DNA of 64,000 bases. It comes from Terriglobus albidus (GTDB taxonomy: Bacteria; Acidobacteriota; Terriglobia; Terriglobales; Acidobacteriaceae). Location: assembly GCF_008000815.1 (NCBI RefSeq), contig NZ_CP042806.1, positions 3,162,001-3,226,000 on the forward strand. The letters run 5' to 3'. Below are positions 1-7,662 of the stretch, piece after piece; position 1 is the stretch's first letter; each line of letters starts with the position of its first letter. The position numbers and the translations under genes are program-made. The notes beneath the pieces are model-generated. The model saw only the letters and a program-made list of their open reading frames with translations, was not told where the DNA came from and ran no database searches.

Positions 1-423
1 CCAGTCGTTGGGGTAGGGGCTATCGTCTTTCAGGACGACAAGGTCTTGCTGGTGCGGCGCGGACGCGAACCGCTCAAAGGCGAGTGGTCGTTGCCTGGCG
101 GCCGGCTGGAGCTGGGAGAGCACCTGGAAGCTGCGGTCGTCCGCGAGGTCAAGGAAGAGACCGGGCTGGACGTCAGTGTCGTGCGGCATGCGGAGACACT
201 GGAACGGATCTTCCGTGAAGAAGAACGTGTCCGGTACCACTACGTTCTGGTGGACTTCCTCTGCGAGGTCACAGGAGGCGAACTGCTCTGCGGAGATGAC
301 GCCGCAGACGCGGCCTGGTTTCCCGTGGACGCTGTTCTACAAAGCGAGATCGCGGTTGCGCAGTTCACCCTTGAGGTTTTGAATCGTGTCTGGGACCGTG
401 CTCGGGCTACTCGACAGCCTTGA
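1..423 (+). CDS. NUDIX hydrolase, 5'-truncated by window edge
   Basis: The frame is open from the first base, so the gene begins outside the window; 140 codons plus stop are visible. The Nudix box is complete: GGRLELGEHLEAAVVREVKE followed by ETGL, matching GX5EX7REUXEEXGU, which binds the divalent metal and the diphosphate. The family cleaves nucleoside diphosphates linked to another moiety; the visible part does not fix the substrate (a MutT/ADP-ribose-pyrophosphatase-like housecleaning role is possible). The 3' end overlaps the convergent downstream gene by 17 bp. Confidence 0.85.
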   Translation, partial: PVVGVGAIVFQDDKVLLVRRGREPLKGEWSLPGGRLELGEHLEAAVVREVKEETGLDVSVVRHAETLERIFREEERVRYHYVLVDFLCEVTGGELLCGDDAADAAWFPVDAVLQSEIAVAQFTLEVLNRVWDRARATRQP

Positions 424-937
424 CGGTGATGGCGGTTAGATTCCGCACCCAGCGGGCGGGCCGCTTCTCTTCCGTGGAGACCAGCTTGAAGGCTCCGTCA
501 GCGGCAATCGGCTTCCCGTCGATCTGGTCAGCGACCAGGACATCGCCGGTGTGGTTGGCGGGATCTACTTCCGCCAGGGAATAGAGCACGCGATAGTGGT
601 CTGTGCCCTCGGCGATGACTCCCAACAGGTAGAGTTTGCCGCGGAGCTTCTCTCCAGTAGGCGCGTCAACCTGCTTCAGCAGGTCCGTGAGAGGAACACC
701 GGTGTAGGTTTCCTTCGCCTTGCTGTGCTCGTTGAAGACCTCTACAGACTTGTGCGGCATGGCTTTCAGGTCTTCCGGCGACACCTTCAGGACCTTGCCG
801 GTTGGGCCGGTCACGGTAAGTGAGGTAGAGGGAGCGGCTGCTTCGTGCGCGTGGGCCGTCGCAGGCTGCTGCGCGGTCTGAGCAAAGGCGGGCGAGACGA
901 TGAAAACGCAGGCGAGAGCAAGGATGGCTGGGCGCAT
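407..937 (-). CDS. Secreted molybdopterin-oxidoreductase-fold protein
   Basis: A 176-residue protein with a clear signal peptide (MRPAILALACVFIVSPAFAQ). The mature part has the small sulfite-oxidase-type fold seen in the oxidoreductase molybdopterin-binding family: 'LTVTGPTGKVLKVSPEDLKA' followed by 'YTGVPLTDLLKQVDAP' and a C-terminal 'RWVRNLTAITV'. Only this small domain is present, and I see no cysteine able to ligate molybdenum, so it may bind a different ligand or act as an accessory periplasmic protein. The ATG at 937 was preferred over longer upstream extensions because it begins the signal peptide. It is divergent from nuoI, only 42 bp away. Confidence 0.7.
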   Translation of the reverse strand: MRPAILALACVFIVSPAFAQTAQQPATAHAHEAAAPSTSLTVTGPTGKVLKVSPEDLKAMPHKSVEVFNEHSKAKETYTGVPLTDLLKQVDAPTGEKLRGKLYLLGVIAEGTDHYRVLYSLAEVDPANHTGDVLVADQIDGKPIAADGAFKLVSTEEKRPARWVRNLTAITVKAVE

Positions 938-979
938 GGCGAATACCAGCGTAACCCCCGTGTGGCATATACTCAAACT

Positions 980-1483
980 ATGTCCATCGTCAGCAACGTC
1001 GCCGCGATTGCCAAAGGCATGAGCATCACCTTCAAGGAAATGCTGCAGCCCACCGAGGTAGAAAACTACCCCGACGGTCCCGGACCGATGCGCGGTGCTC
1101 AGTTCCAGGAGCGCTTCCGCGGCAAGCACCAGTTGCAGCGCGACGAGAACGGTCTGGAGAAGTGCGTGGCATGCTTCCTGTGCGCGGCAGCCTGCCCCTC
1201 CAACTGCATCTTTATCGAAGCGGCGGACAACACGGAGCAAAAGCGCATCAGCTCTTCGGAGCGGTACGCCAAGGTCTACAACATCGACTACAACCGTTGC
1301 ATCTTCTGCGGGTACTGCGTTGAGGCCTGCCCAACGGACGCAATTACTCATGGTCATGGCTTTGAACTTGCCAGCCTGAACGCCACCACTCTTGTGATGC
1401 GTAAGGAAGATCTGCTGGTGCCGATGCCGGCGCTTCCCGCTCATACTGGATCCTCAGAAGAGAAGTCCGAAGTCCTGGCCTGA
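980..1483 (+). CDS. nuoI: NADH-quinone oxidoreductase subunit I
   Basis: A 167-residue ferredoxin-like subunit of respiratory complex I. It carries two [4Fe-4S] motifs, Cys62-x2-Cys65-x2-Cys68-x3-Cys72 (CVACFLCAAACP) and Cys107-x2-Cys110-x2-Cys113-x3-Cys117 (CIFCGYCVEACP), which pass electrons toward the quinone site. Length and spacing fit NuoI. The ATG at 980 starts the conserved N-terminus; a longer open frame from 845 runs antisense into the neighbouring secreted protein and is not credible. No other nuo gene is visible, so the subunit lies apart from any complex I operon. Confidence 0.88.
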   Translation: MSIVSNVAAIAKGMSITFKEMLQPTEVENYPDGPGPMRGAQFQERFRGKHQLQRDENGLEKCVACFLCAAACPSNCIFIEAADNTEQKRISSSERYAKVYNIDYNRCIFCGYCVEACPTDAITHGHGFELASLNATTLVMRKEDLLVPMPALPAHTGSSEEKSEVLA

Positions 1484-1509
1484 CGCTTCTATTGCGAAAG
1501 GCCTCCCTT

Positions 1510-1878
1510 ATGGATTCACCCCAGCGGAAAACTATCCTGCATGTCTGCAGGCGAGACATGCTGCGTCCCCTGCGCGATCAGATCCTGCGCCTCTCAGGCT
1601 ATGAGGTGGATTCGTTCATGAGCGTGGACGAGGGACGTTCGAGCTTCTGGCAGAAGCAATATGACCTCGTCTTGATCGATGTGGAAGGGGAGCGGGGTGT
1701 GCCCGAGGCTGAAGCGCTCTGTGCTGAGCTCAGAGCGGCGCAGCCTGAACAGCTTATAGCCTTCGTCTGCAACTGGCGCGTGGCCATGATGACGGATTGC
1801 CCCGATGAGATTCTGCGCATGGAATTCGATCCGGCCAGCTTCGTCGAAGGTGTGAAAGAGATCGTTAAGCCGGAATAG
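1510..1878 (+). CDS. Receiver-like (CheY-fold) protein
   Basis: A 122-residue single-domain protein with the alternating hydrophobic pattern of a response-regulator receiver: 'KTILHVCRRDML' (strand 1), 'YDLVLIDVEGERG' (strand 3, with a candidate phospho-acceptor Asp) and 'EQLIAFVCNW' (strand 4). The acidic pair expected after strand 1 is replaced by Cys-Arg-Arg-Asp, and the conserved Lys of strand 5 is not evident, so phosphorylation is doubtful. No output domain or adjacent kinase is present. The ATG at 1510 is preceded by a purine-rich AAAGG. It follows nuoI by 26 bp and may be cotranscribed. Confidence 0.6.
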   Translation: MDSPQRKTILHVCRRDMLRPLRDQILRLSGYEVDSFMSVDEGRSSFWQKQYDLVLIDVEGERGVPEAEALCAELRAAQPEQLIAFVCNWRVAMMTDCPDEILRMEFDPASFVEGVKEIVKPE

Positions 1879-1919
1879 GGCACAACAATGTTGAAGCCCT
1901 ATACAGTTGGCCCTTCTAT

Positions 1920-2756
1920 TCACTCACGTATCTGACCGGCTCCCATCAAAACCAACGAACGCTGTGCAAACGGGGAGTACACCAAAAAGCTCATACAAGC
2001 CAAGGCGAGTCCGTCGTTGATGTGATGAAGCAATAGAAAAGGGGAGAGCGTCCACAGAAGATCGCCAGCCAGTGAGAGCCACCACAGTCTCAGGAACCGC
2101 TGTAGAAAATGAGGTGGGCGGAAGAGAGTTGCACAGAGCAAAAAGGTTCGTACCGGAATGAGGAGAACGGCGCTCAGGATAAGCACGCGCAAGATCAACT
2201 GCGCATGAGGAAGTGGAGCAATGAGTTCCTGAATCTCGCCGAGGTTCGCTAACGCTCCGATATAGAAGCTGAGATACATCAGTTGGAACAGGATGAAGAA
2301 GGCCTGGACCAGCGGAGGAGAACTTCGAGGCAGATCTTCGGAGGAGGTAAGGATTCGGCTCGTTACCTGTTCCTGGGTGCTCGGAGTCGGTTGGGATGGA
2401 AGAGTTATGGGGTGGTCCTCGAACTCCTCTACTGATGCAATGAACCGGTAGCCTCGCTTGGCAAGTGTTTCGATAAAGCGCGGATTGGATGCTCTATCTC
2501 CAAGCGCATCCCGCAGGCGATTCATTGCGGAGTTGACGCCGTGCTCATAGTCGACAAATGTGTCCTCCGGCCATAGCCGGCGAGCGATTTCATCGCGGGT
2601 GACAGTCTCACCTGGGCGCTCAAGTAACAACAGCAGCGCCTGGAATGGCTGAGCATGTAAGCGGATGCGGAGCCCTTTCCGGCGAAGTTCACCGGATATC
2701 GGGTCCGCCTCGAAGATGCCAAAACGGTATATCTTGCTCGGCCCGCGTTCGTTCAT
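1920..2756 (-). CDS. CadC-like winged-helix regulator with membrane segments
   Basis: 278 residues. Residues 10-110 form an OmpR-type winged helix ('YRFGIFEADPISGELRRKG', 'PFQALLLLLERPGETVTRDE', 'NSAMNRLRDALGD', 'FIETLAKRGYRF'). After a linker, residues 145-270 contain about four hydrophobic helices, suggesting a membrane-anchored transcription factor. Such one-component regulators are abundant in Acidobacteriota; the usual C-terminal TPR or TolB sensor is replaced here by a small membrane domain. GAGGA lies 6 bases before the ATG. Target and signal cannot be read from the sequence. Confidence 0.75.
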   Translation of the reverse strand: MNERGPSKIYRFGIFEADPISGELRRKGLRIRLHAQPFQALLLLLERPGETVTRDEIARRLWPEDTFVDYEHGVNSAMNRLRDALGDRASNPRFIETLAKRGYRFIASVEEFEDHPITLPSQPTPSTQEQVTSRILTSSEDLPRSSPPLVQAFFILFQLMYLSFYIGALANLGEIQELIAPLPHAQLILRVLILSAVLLIPVRTFLLCATLFRPPHFLQRFLRLWWLSLAGDLLWTLSPFLLLHHINDGLALACMSFLVYSPFAQRSLVLMGAGQIRE

Positions 2757-2919
2757 CGTTGTTCCTCAGTGTACAAAGCGGCTACACGAACAGGCGCGAG
2801 TATTTGAGATCCTCTTGTAAATGACTTATTTCTAATGACTTGTTCCGTGATGATCAATTCTTGGAGAAGTGAGAAGCATTGTATTGTGCCAAAAGTTCAA
2901 CAACTGGCAGGGTGCATTC

Positions 2920-3522
2920 ATGCGCAATTTCAGCCGGTACTTTTTGAAGGCCGTCCTCATGTCCGTTTTCTGCCTGCCACTTTTCGAAGCTGAGGCTCAG
3001 GTGGCTCTGCCGCAAGAGCCAACACCTAATCTCTCCTCGACACCTCCGCGTCAGGTACCAGCGGTGTACCATCCAAACTCATCCGCATCCTATTGGGGAC
3101 GCGCTGGAGTTATATGCGGGTTAGGAGCCAGCAGCTCTAGCGTTGGAACAAAACCAACGGCTGGCTGTGGCGTGGGATTCACAATATTGCCTATTCCCTT
3201 GCCGGTCTGGGCCGAGGTCGGCGTTATGGGGCCACAGGCCAACCGCAGCAATTACTCCGGCTATGTAAGTGTCGATGAGGAAATTCCCTTGTTATGGAAG
3301 AATCACACCTATTTGCCGTTCGCCACAATTGGATACAGTCGGCTCTTTGAGACCGGCCATGCCCTGGACTACGGCGTGGCCTTGGCGCTTCCACGATTCG
3401 TACTTAAGGGAGATGACACTGAGAGCATGCGAATCGAGCTGAAGGACTACTGGACCTTCGCCAATCCGACGCAACACAATGTCATGCTTCGAGTTGGTTT
3501 CATGATGCCGGTACAGGACTAA
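2920..3522 (+). CDS. Hypothetical secreted protein
   Basis: 200 residues beginning with a probable signal peptide (MRNFSRYFLKAVLMSVFCLP, likely cleaved near EAEAQ). The mature part alternates Gly/aromatic-rich strands ('AGVICGLGASSSSVGTKPTA', 'LPFATIGYSRLFETGHALDY', 'NVMLRVGFMMPVQ'), a pattern compatible with a small outer-membrane barrel ending in a hydrophobic strand. I do not recognise the family. The ATG at 2920 starts the signal peptide and has a weak CAGGG upstream; the frame is open further upstream to 2869. It is divergent from the CadC-like regulator, which may control it (inference). Confidence 0.55.
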   Translation: MRNFSRYFLKAVLMSVFCLPLFEAEAQVALPQEPTPNLSSTPPRQVPAVYHPNSSASYWGRAGVICGLGASSSSVGTKPTAGCGVGFTILPIPLPVWAEVGVMGPQANRSNYSGYVSVDEEIPLLWKNHTYLPFATIGYSRLFETGHALDYGVALALPRFVLKGDDTESMRIELKDYWTFANPTQHNVMLRVGFMMPVQD

Positions 3523-3559
3523 GTATTTGCGGCACGCGATAGATTGCGAAGGATGCCCT

Positions 3560-5020
3560 CTACTCCATCCCGTAGAAGGCTCCGAAGAACTTATAGATGG
3601 ACCAGTGGTCTACCTTTGAGCTCATCTCGTAGGTAGCATGCATGCTGAGCAGAGGAATGCCTACGTCCAGCACTTCCATATTTCGCGCCGAGAGGAAGCC
3701 TCCAATCGTGCCTCCTCCGCCAACTTCGACACGAGGTGTCTGCGTCTGCCAGGTGATGTTGTTCTTGTCGAGTAGAGCGATGATGCGGGCAGTGAACTCC
3801 GCGTTCGGATCGAAGCCGGCGCCGTAACGCTTGATGGTCACACCATAGCCGACGATCGCTGCGTTCGAAGCTTCAGAATTGCCTGGAAAGAGGGGATTCA
3901 CGCCGTCATTGCAGTCGGCTGAGAGCACGGCGGCATTGCGCAGCGCGTGGCGGACGTCGAGTGCTGAAGCGCCTTTCTTCTGCGCGTCCATCAGCTCGGT
4001 AAAGACCGTGTCGAGGAACTGCGAGTTGGCGCCGGTGTTGTTGATAGAGCCAACCTCTTCGAAGTTAGTGACGTAGACCATCGCCGTCTTCTTTGGTGTG
4101 CCTTTCAGGTCGAAGATACTGCGTGAGGCCGCATAGCTGAGCGCCTTGTCATCCTGACCCCAGCTTCCGGTCAAGCCATTATCGATACCGACGTCGGCCG
4201 GCTGTGTTGCGGGAACAAGCTCCAGCTCAGCAGCGACCAGGTCCTCGTCCTTGATGTTGAACTTTGCACGGAGGGCCGCCATCACCTGGTCGGCAACGGA
4301 GTTCTTCTCGCTGGGAATCGAACCGGCCACCGGATTCATCTCTTCCCCTGCGAGGACGGTGGTGTAGGTGCGGGTGCGGAGCAGCGAGTCGGAGTGAGGC
4401 GCGGCATCGGCGATCACGAAGACAGGATCGCCGGGAGCAAAGCCGATATTCACCTGCAGGTGCCGGCCGTCGGTGGTGTCGATGCGGCCGACCAACGCCA
4501 GCGGAAGATTCGACCACTGGTACTTCTTGATGCCGCCGTAGAGTGTAGTCTTCAGCAGCGCAACCGAACCCGGAGCTCCGACAACCGGACGCGACTTCAG
4601 GTTCAGGTGCGGAGAGTCCTGGTGGGTTGCGACGATGCGTGTTCCTGTCTCCACGGAATCGGAGCCGATGACGGCAAAGACGACGGCGCGGTCGCGATTG
4701 TCGAAGATGAGTTTGGCTCCCGGTTTGATCTGCGAGGGAGAAGTGAACTCGGTGAACCCTGCCGCCTTGGCCAGACTGAGGAACTCCGCGGTCGAGAGGC
4801 CGGCGCTTTTGGCGTGCCGAAGGTAGTCCTTGTAGGGTTCCGCAAAGGCGAAGACGTCGGACTTCTGCTGCGGCGTTAGCGTGAGCCAAACGGACTTGGA
4901 GGCGACCTTGCCGTCCGGGTTCAACGGGGTCTCCTGTGCGGCGAGGGGAAGCGTAGCTGAGGACGCAAGAGCAACGGAGAGGGCCGTGAAGGCGGTGGTG
5001 CGGACCAGGAATTTCAGCAT
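3560..5020 (-). CDS. M18-family metallo-aminopeptidase, exported
   Basis: 486 residues. The mature part matches the M18 (aminopeptidase I / Lap4) family: 'RIVATHQDSPHLNLKSRP' holds the His and Asp of the dinuclear zinc site, and 'VGGGGTIGGFLSARNMEVLD' and 'LLSMHATYEMSSKVDHW' are typical C-terminal zinc/substrate loops. These enzymes remove N-terminal residues, often acidic ones. An N-terminal signal peptide (MLKFLVRTTAFTALSVALAS..., cleavage near LAAQ) predicts periplasmic or secreted location, unusual for M18. The gene is monocistronic and convergent with the secreted protein upstream of it. Confidence 0.85.
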   Translation of the reverse strand: MLKFLVRTTAFTALSVALASSATLPLAAQETPLNPDGKVASKSVWLTLTPQQKSDVFAFAEPYKDYLRHAKSAGLSTAEFLSLAKAAGFTEFTSPSQIKPGAKLIFDNRDRAVVFAVIGSDSVETGTRIVATHQDSPHLNLKSRPVVGAPGSVALLKTTLYGGIKKYQWSNLPLALVGRIDTTDGRHLQVNIGFAPGDPVFVIADAAPHSDSLLRTRTYTTVLAGEEMNPVAGSIPSEKNSVADQVMAALRAKFNIKDEDLVAAELELVPATQPADVGIDNGLTGSWGQDDKALSYAASRSIFDLKGTPKKTAMVYVTNFEEVGSINNTGANSQFLDTVFTELMDAQKKGASALDVRHALRNAAVLSADCNDGVNPLFPGNSEASNAAIVGYGVTIKRYGAGFDPNAEFTARIIALLDKNNITWQTQTPRVEVGGGGTIGGFLSARNMEVLDVGIPLLSMHATYEMSSKVDHWSIYKFFGAFYGME

Positions 5021-5157
5021 GGCGGAAGAATAAACCGAAAAGGGCGGTTTTCTTGCAATTCAATGCACTTAGCCGCCGTTGAGTGCTGCCATGGCTTGTC
5101 TGGAGCCGTATGGCGTGGTACAAACAATACATTCAAGCGAACCCGCAAGGGTAAGCG

Positions 5158-5269
5158 CGAATTTCATGAAGAGTGGTTGAGGGACGAGCCCTGTGACACC
5201 ACGACAACCGGACAGAACAAAGGCGTACCGGTGTCAACTCTCTCCTGGCGACAGGGAACATGAGATTCG
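5158..5269 (+). promoter_or_regulatory. SAM-I-type (S-box) riboswitch
   Basis: All helices of the SAM-I fold can be drawn. P1 is 11 bp, 5158-5168 with 5259-5269, with one G-U pair. P2 is GTGGT 5173-5177 with ACCAC 5198-5202. The core reads GAGGGACGAGCCCTGTGA, close to the family's GAGGGA-CUGGCCC-GAUGA. The GGCAACC element appears as GACAACC. P3 is ACCGG 5207-5211 with CCGGT 5228-5232, and P4 is CCTG-GCGA-CAGG at 5244-5255. SAM-I aptamers bind S-adenosylmethionine and lower expression of methionine/SAM genes. This one precedes the threonine-synthase-like gene by 113 bp on the same strand. Confidence 0.85.
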
Positions 5270-5355
5270 GAGTAGGAAAGTTGCAAGTTCCCACCCCGCG
5301 CCTCCTCGTTCCCGAGTTAAGGGCGCCATCCAAGAGAGACGGTCATAGGTAAAGC

Positions 5356-5373
5356 CCTCCGCCATATGGAGAG
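5356..5373 (+). promoter_or_regulatory. Shine-Dalgarno within a possible sequestering hairpin
   Basis: GGAGAG at 5368-5373 is the ribosome-binding site of the gene starting at 5383. CTCCG at 5357-5361 can pair with TGGAG at 5367-5371, hiding it. No intrinsic terminator with a T-run lies between the aptamer and the gene, so control of translation initiation is the simpler expression-platform model. The stem is short, so this is only a suggestion. Confidence 0.4.
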
Positions 5374-5382
5374 CAAGGCCCT

Positions 5383-6666
5383 ATGTCTTCCGGTGCGTGT
5401 GCGCCCTACGATCTGAAGTGCAAAGAGTGCGGCAAGAGCTATGGCAAACAGCCGCTTTCTATCTGCGATGAGTGCTTTTCGCCGCTTGAGGTCTTTTACG
5501 ACCTGGACGCGGTGAAGGGCAGCGTGACCCGGGAGTCCATCGCTGCCGGGCCGGCAAGCATCTGGCGCTATCGTGCGCTGCTTCCCATTCCTGAGGGTTT
5601 CCAGCCCGATCTTCCGGTGGGCTTCACACCATTGGTCAAGGCCAAGAACCTGGGCAAGCGTCTCGGCGCTTCCGATATCTACGTGAAGAACGATGCCGTC
5701 TGCTTCCCGACGCTAAGCTTCAAGGACCGTGTCGTCGCTGTGGCCTTGGCCAATGCCCGCTACTTCGGCTTTGATACCGTCGGCGCGAGTTCGACTGGCA
5801 ACCTGGCGAACTCAGTGGCTGCGCAGGCCGCCCGCCTGGGTCTGAAGAGCTGCATCCTGATTCCGGCTGACCTGGAGCCGGCAAAGATTCTGAACACGCT
5901 GATCTACGGCGCGCGCCTGGTGCGCATTGATGGCAACTACGACCACGTCAACCGCCTGTGCTCGTTGATCGCCGACCAGTACAACTGGGGCTTCGTCAAT
6001 GTGAACCTGCGGCCTTACTACGCTGAGGGTTCGAAGACGATGGGTTATGAGATCGCCGAGCAGCTCGGCTGGCGTCTGCCCGACAACGTCGTGGTGCCGA
6101 TGGCTGGCGGATCGCTGATCCGGAAGATCAAGAAGGCCTTCGACGAGCTGGTGTATCTCGGCATCGTCGAGGCAAAGCACGTGAAGTTCTTCGGAGCGCA
6201 GGCTACGGGCTGCTCGCCGATCACCCACGCGGTGAAGAACAACCTTGACCGCCACGAGCCGCAGAAGCCGAATACCATCGCCCGCTCGCTGGCGATCGGT
6301 AACCCGGCGGACGGCCCATACGCAGCCCGTCTGATCCGCGAGACCGGCGGCTGGGGTGAGGATGTCTCCGACGTTGAAGTTGTCTCCGGTATCCAGGAGC
6401 TGGCAGAAACTGAGGGCATCTTTACGGAGACAGCAGGCGGTGTAACCACCGCCGTGACCGCGAAGCTCTTCGCACAGGGCCGCATCGGTAAGGATGAGAC
6501 CACGGTGGTCTGCATCACAGGCAACGGCCTGAAGACGACCGATGTGCTGCAGGGCAAGTACGACGTCGGACGCGCGGTGAAGCCGCGGCTGGCCGAGTTC
6601 GATGCCTATCTGCGGGAGCTGGATGGTCTGCCCGCTGCGGAAGAGGCTGAGCTGGTGGCTCAGTAG
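5383..6666 (+). CDS. thrC: Threonine synthase family PLP enzyme (possible homocysteine-forming)
   Basis: 427 residues. A zinc-ribbon-like start (Cys13-x2-Cys16 and Cys28-x2-Cys31) is followed by a fold-type II PLP domain: the Schiff-base lysine is Lys114 in PTLSFKDR, with 'GASSTGNLANSVAAQAA' for substrate/phosphate contacts and 'AGGSLIRKIKKAF' lower down. The family converts O-phosphohomoserine to threonine. Here the gene lies behind a SAM riboswitch and 52 bp ahead of a MoaD/ThiS-like sulfur carrier, so sulfhydrylation of O-phosphohomoserine to homocysteine is a reasonable alternative (inference). Sequence alone does not separate the two activities. Confidence 0.85.
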   Translation: MSSGACAPYDLKCKECGKSYGKQPLSICDECFSPLEVFYDLDAVKGSVTRESIAAGPASIWRYRALLPIPEGFQPDLPVGFTPLVKAKNLGKRLGASDIYVKNDAVCFPTLSFKDRVVAVALANARYFGFDTVGASSTGNLANSVAAQAARLGLKSCILIPADLEPAKILNTLIYGARLVRIDGNYDHVNRLCSLIADQYNWGFVNVNLRPYYAEGSKTMGYEIAEQLGWRLPDNVVVPMAGGSLIRKIKKAFDELVYLGIVEAKHVKFFGAQATGCSPITHAVKNNLDRHEPQKPNTIARSLAIGNPADGPYAARLIRETGGWGEDVSDVEVVSGIQELAETEGIFTETAGGVTTAVTAKLFAQGRIGKDETTVVCITGNGLKTTDVLQGKYDVGRAVKPRLAEFDAYLRELDGLPAAEEAELVAQ

Positions 6667-6718
6667 TGCTGGGCTGATGCCCAGGTGGACGAGAAACAGA
6701 AAGAGCAGGGAAGATTCA

Positions 6719-7000
6719 ATGTCAATCAAAGTACTTTTGCCGACCGCCTTTGTCCGCCATACCGATGGCGTGAAGAAGGTTGACTCCGCCGCTACCAACC
6801 TGCCGGGCTTGGTCGATGACCTGGGTGTGAAGTTCCCGGCGCTTGGTGCGCATATCAAGGACGAGCAGGGTAAGTTGCGCCCGTTCATCAACGTCTACGT
6901 GAACGATGAGGACATCCGCTTCCTGGGTGGCGAGACCCACACGTTTGAAGACGGAGATGAGATCATGCTGATCCCGTCGATTGCCGGCGGGTGTGTGTAA
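6719..7000 (+). CDS. MoaD/ThiS-family sulfur-carrier protein with C-terminal GGCV
   Basis: 93 residues with a beta-grasp pattern ('SIKVLLPTAFVRHTDG', 'FINVYVNDEDIRFL', 'FEDGDEIMLIPSIAGGCV'). Family members are adenylated and thiocarboxylated at a terminal Gly-Gly. Here Gly90-Gly91 is followed by Cys-Val, so two residues would have to be removed first, as is known for QbsE of thioquinolobactin synthesis, trimmed by a JAMM protease. ATG 6719 begins the beta-grasp strand; GCAGGGAA upstream is a plausible ribosome site. It is in one transcript with the threonine-synthase-like gene and ends at a strong terminator. No E1-like or JAMM gene is in the window. Confidence 0.85.
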   Translation: MSIKVLLPTAFVRHTDGVKKVDSAATNLPGLVDDLGVKFPALGAHIKDEQGKLRPFINVYVNDEDIRFLGGETHTFEDGDEIMLIPSIAGGCV

Positions 7001-7016
7001 GGCTTCGTTCCGCGTG

Positions 7017-7060
7017 AAAAAGAAGAAAGCCCACCAATTCGGTGGGCTTTCTTCTTTTTT
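7017..7060. terminator. Intrinsic terminator, usable in both directions
   Basis: A near-perfect stem of about 15 bp (arms around 7021-7035 and 7041-7055, loop AATTC) is followed by a run of T on the plus strand and preceded by a run of A. It closes the riboswitch-thrC-carrier transcript and can also stop transcription of the minus-strand gene ending at 7150. Confidence 0.9.
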
Positions 7061-7149
7061 TACGACGGAGATGCCTATGAGAAGCAATAAGAAGCAGATT
7101 TCTCCGCTTCGCTACGAAATGACAAACAAAGGTCGTCGTACTTTTCCTT

Positions 7150-7650
7150 CTATTTTCCCTTCTGTGAGAGGGAAGGGAGATGTTCGTCACGAATAGCATC
7201 GAGCCGCTCATCGAGCGTCTCAGGTGAGGACGAATGATCCCAAGGATCGAGTGGGATGTCGCAGCTTCCTTTCGAGTGCCAGTAGGCTGCTGATCGTATC
7301 GAGGCATTAATCGCGAAGAATGCGAGGACGCGAGGAGCAAAGTCGTTCTTCTGATTTTGGGATGGCTCGTGCGACTCGAGTGCTACAACGAAGGCTACCG
7401 CCAGTAGGCCCATGATGGCGTCGGTCATCTTCAGCCAATAAGGCACCCACAGTGGATAGCGAGACCAGAAGGACTTTCGTGGCGGAAAACCCTCGGTGAT
7501 ACTCACCAGCATTGCCAGCCCCAAAATGATCCAGGCTGCTTTCTTCGCGAATGGAAGAAGCGCCTCAAAAAAAGTAGCTACCAAGACAAGCACGCCGCCG
7601 ACACAAAGTGTGACGGCGGCGTGCTTCATTGCGTGTGAGGTCAGTTTCAT
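7150..7650 (-). CDS. Hypothetical membrane protein
   Basis: 166 residues with three hydrophobic segments near residues 12-32, 35-50 and 74-92 ('AAVTLCVGGVLVLVATFFEA', 'AAWIILGLAMLVSI', 'AIMGLLAVAFVVAL'), then a hydrophilic charged C-terminal tail of about 60 residues. No family is recognised. It starts 12 bp after the stop of the aminotransferase on the same strand, so cotranscription is likely; a functional link is not shown. Confidence 0.55.
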   Translation of the reverse strand: MKLTSHAMKHAAVTLCVGGVLVLVATFFEALLPFAKKAAWIILGLAMLVSITEGFPPRKSFWSRYPLWVPYWLKMTDAIMGLLAVAFVVALESHEPSQNQKNDFAPRVLAFFAINASIRSAAYWHSKGSCDIPLDPWDHSSSPETLDERLDAIRDEHLPSLSQKGK

Positions 7651-7662
7651 CGAGGTTGATTT

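Noticed and set aside
845-1483. Extended start of nuoI at 845
   Set aside because: The added 45 residues have no NuoI similarity and overlap the divergent gene; ATG 980 gives the family N-terminus.
5063-5333. Short coding frames in the 5' leader of the thrC-like gene, both strands
   Set aside because: They overlap the SAM aptamer, whose stems are conserved-looking, and have no start context.
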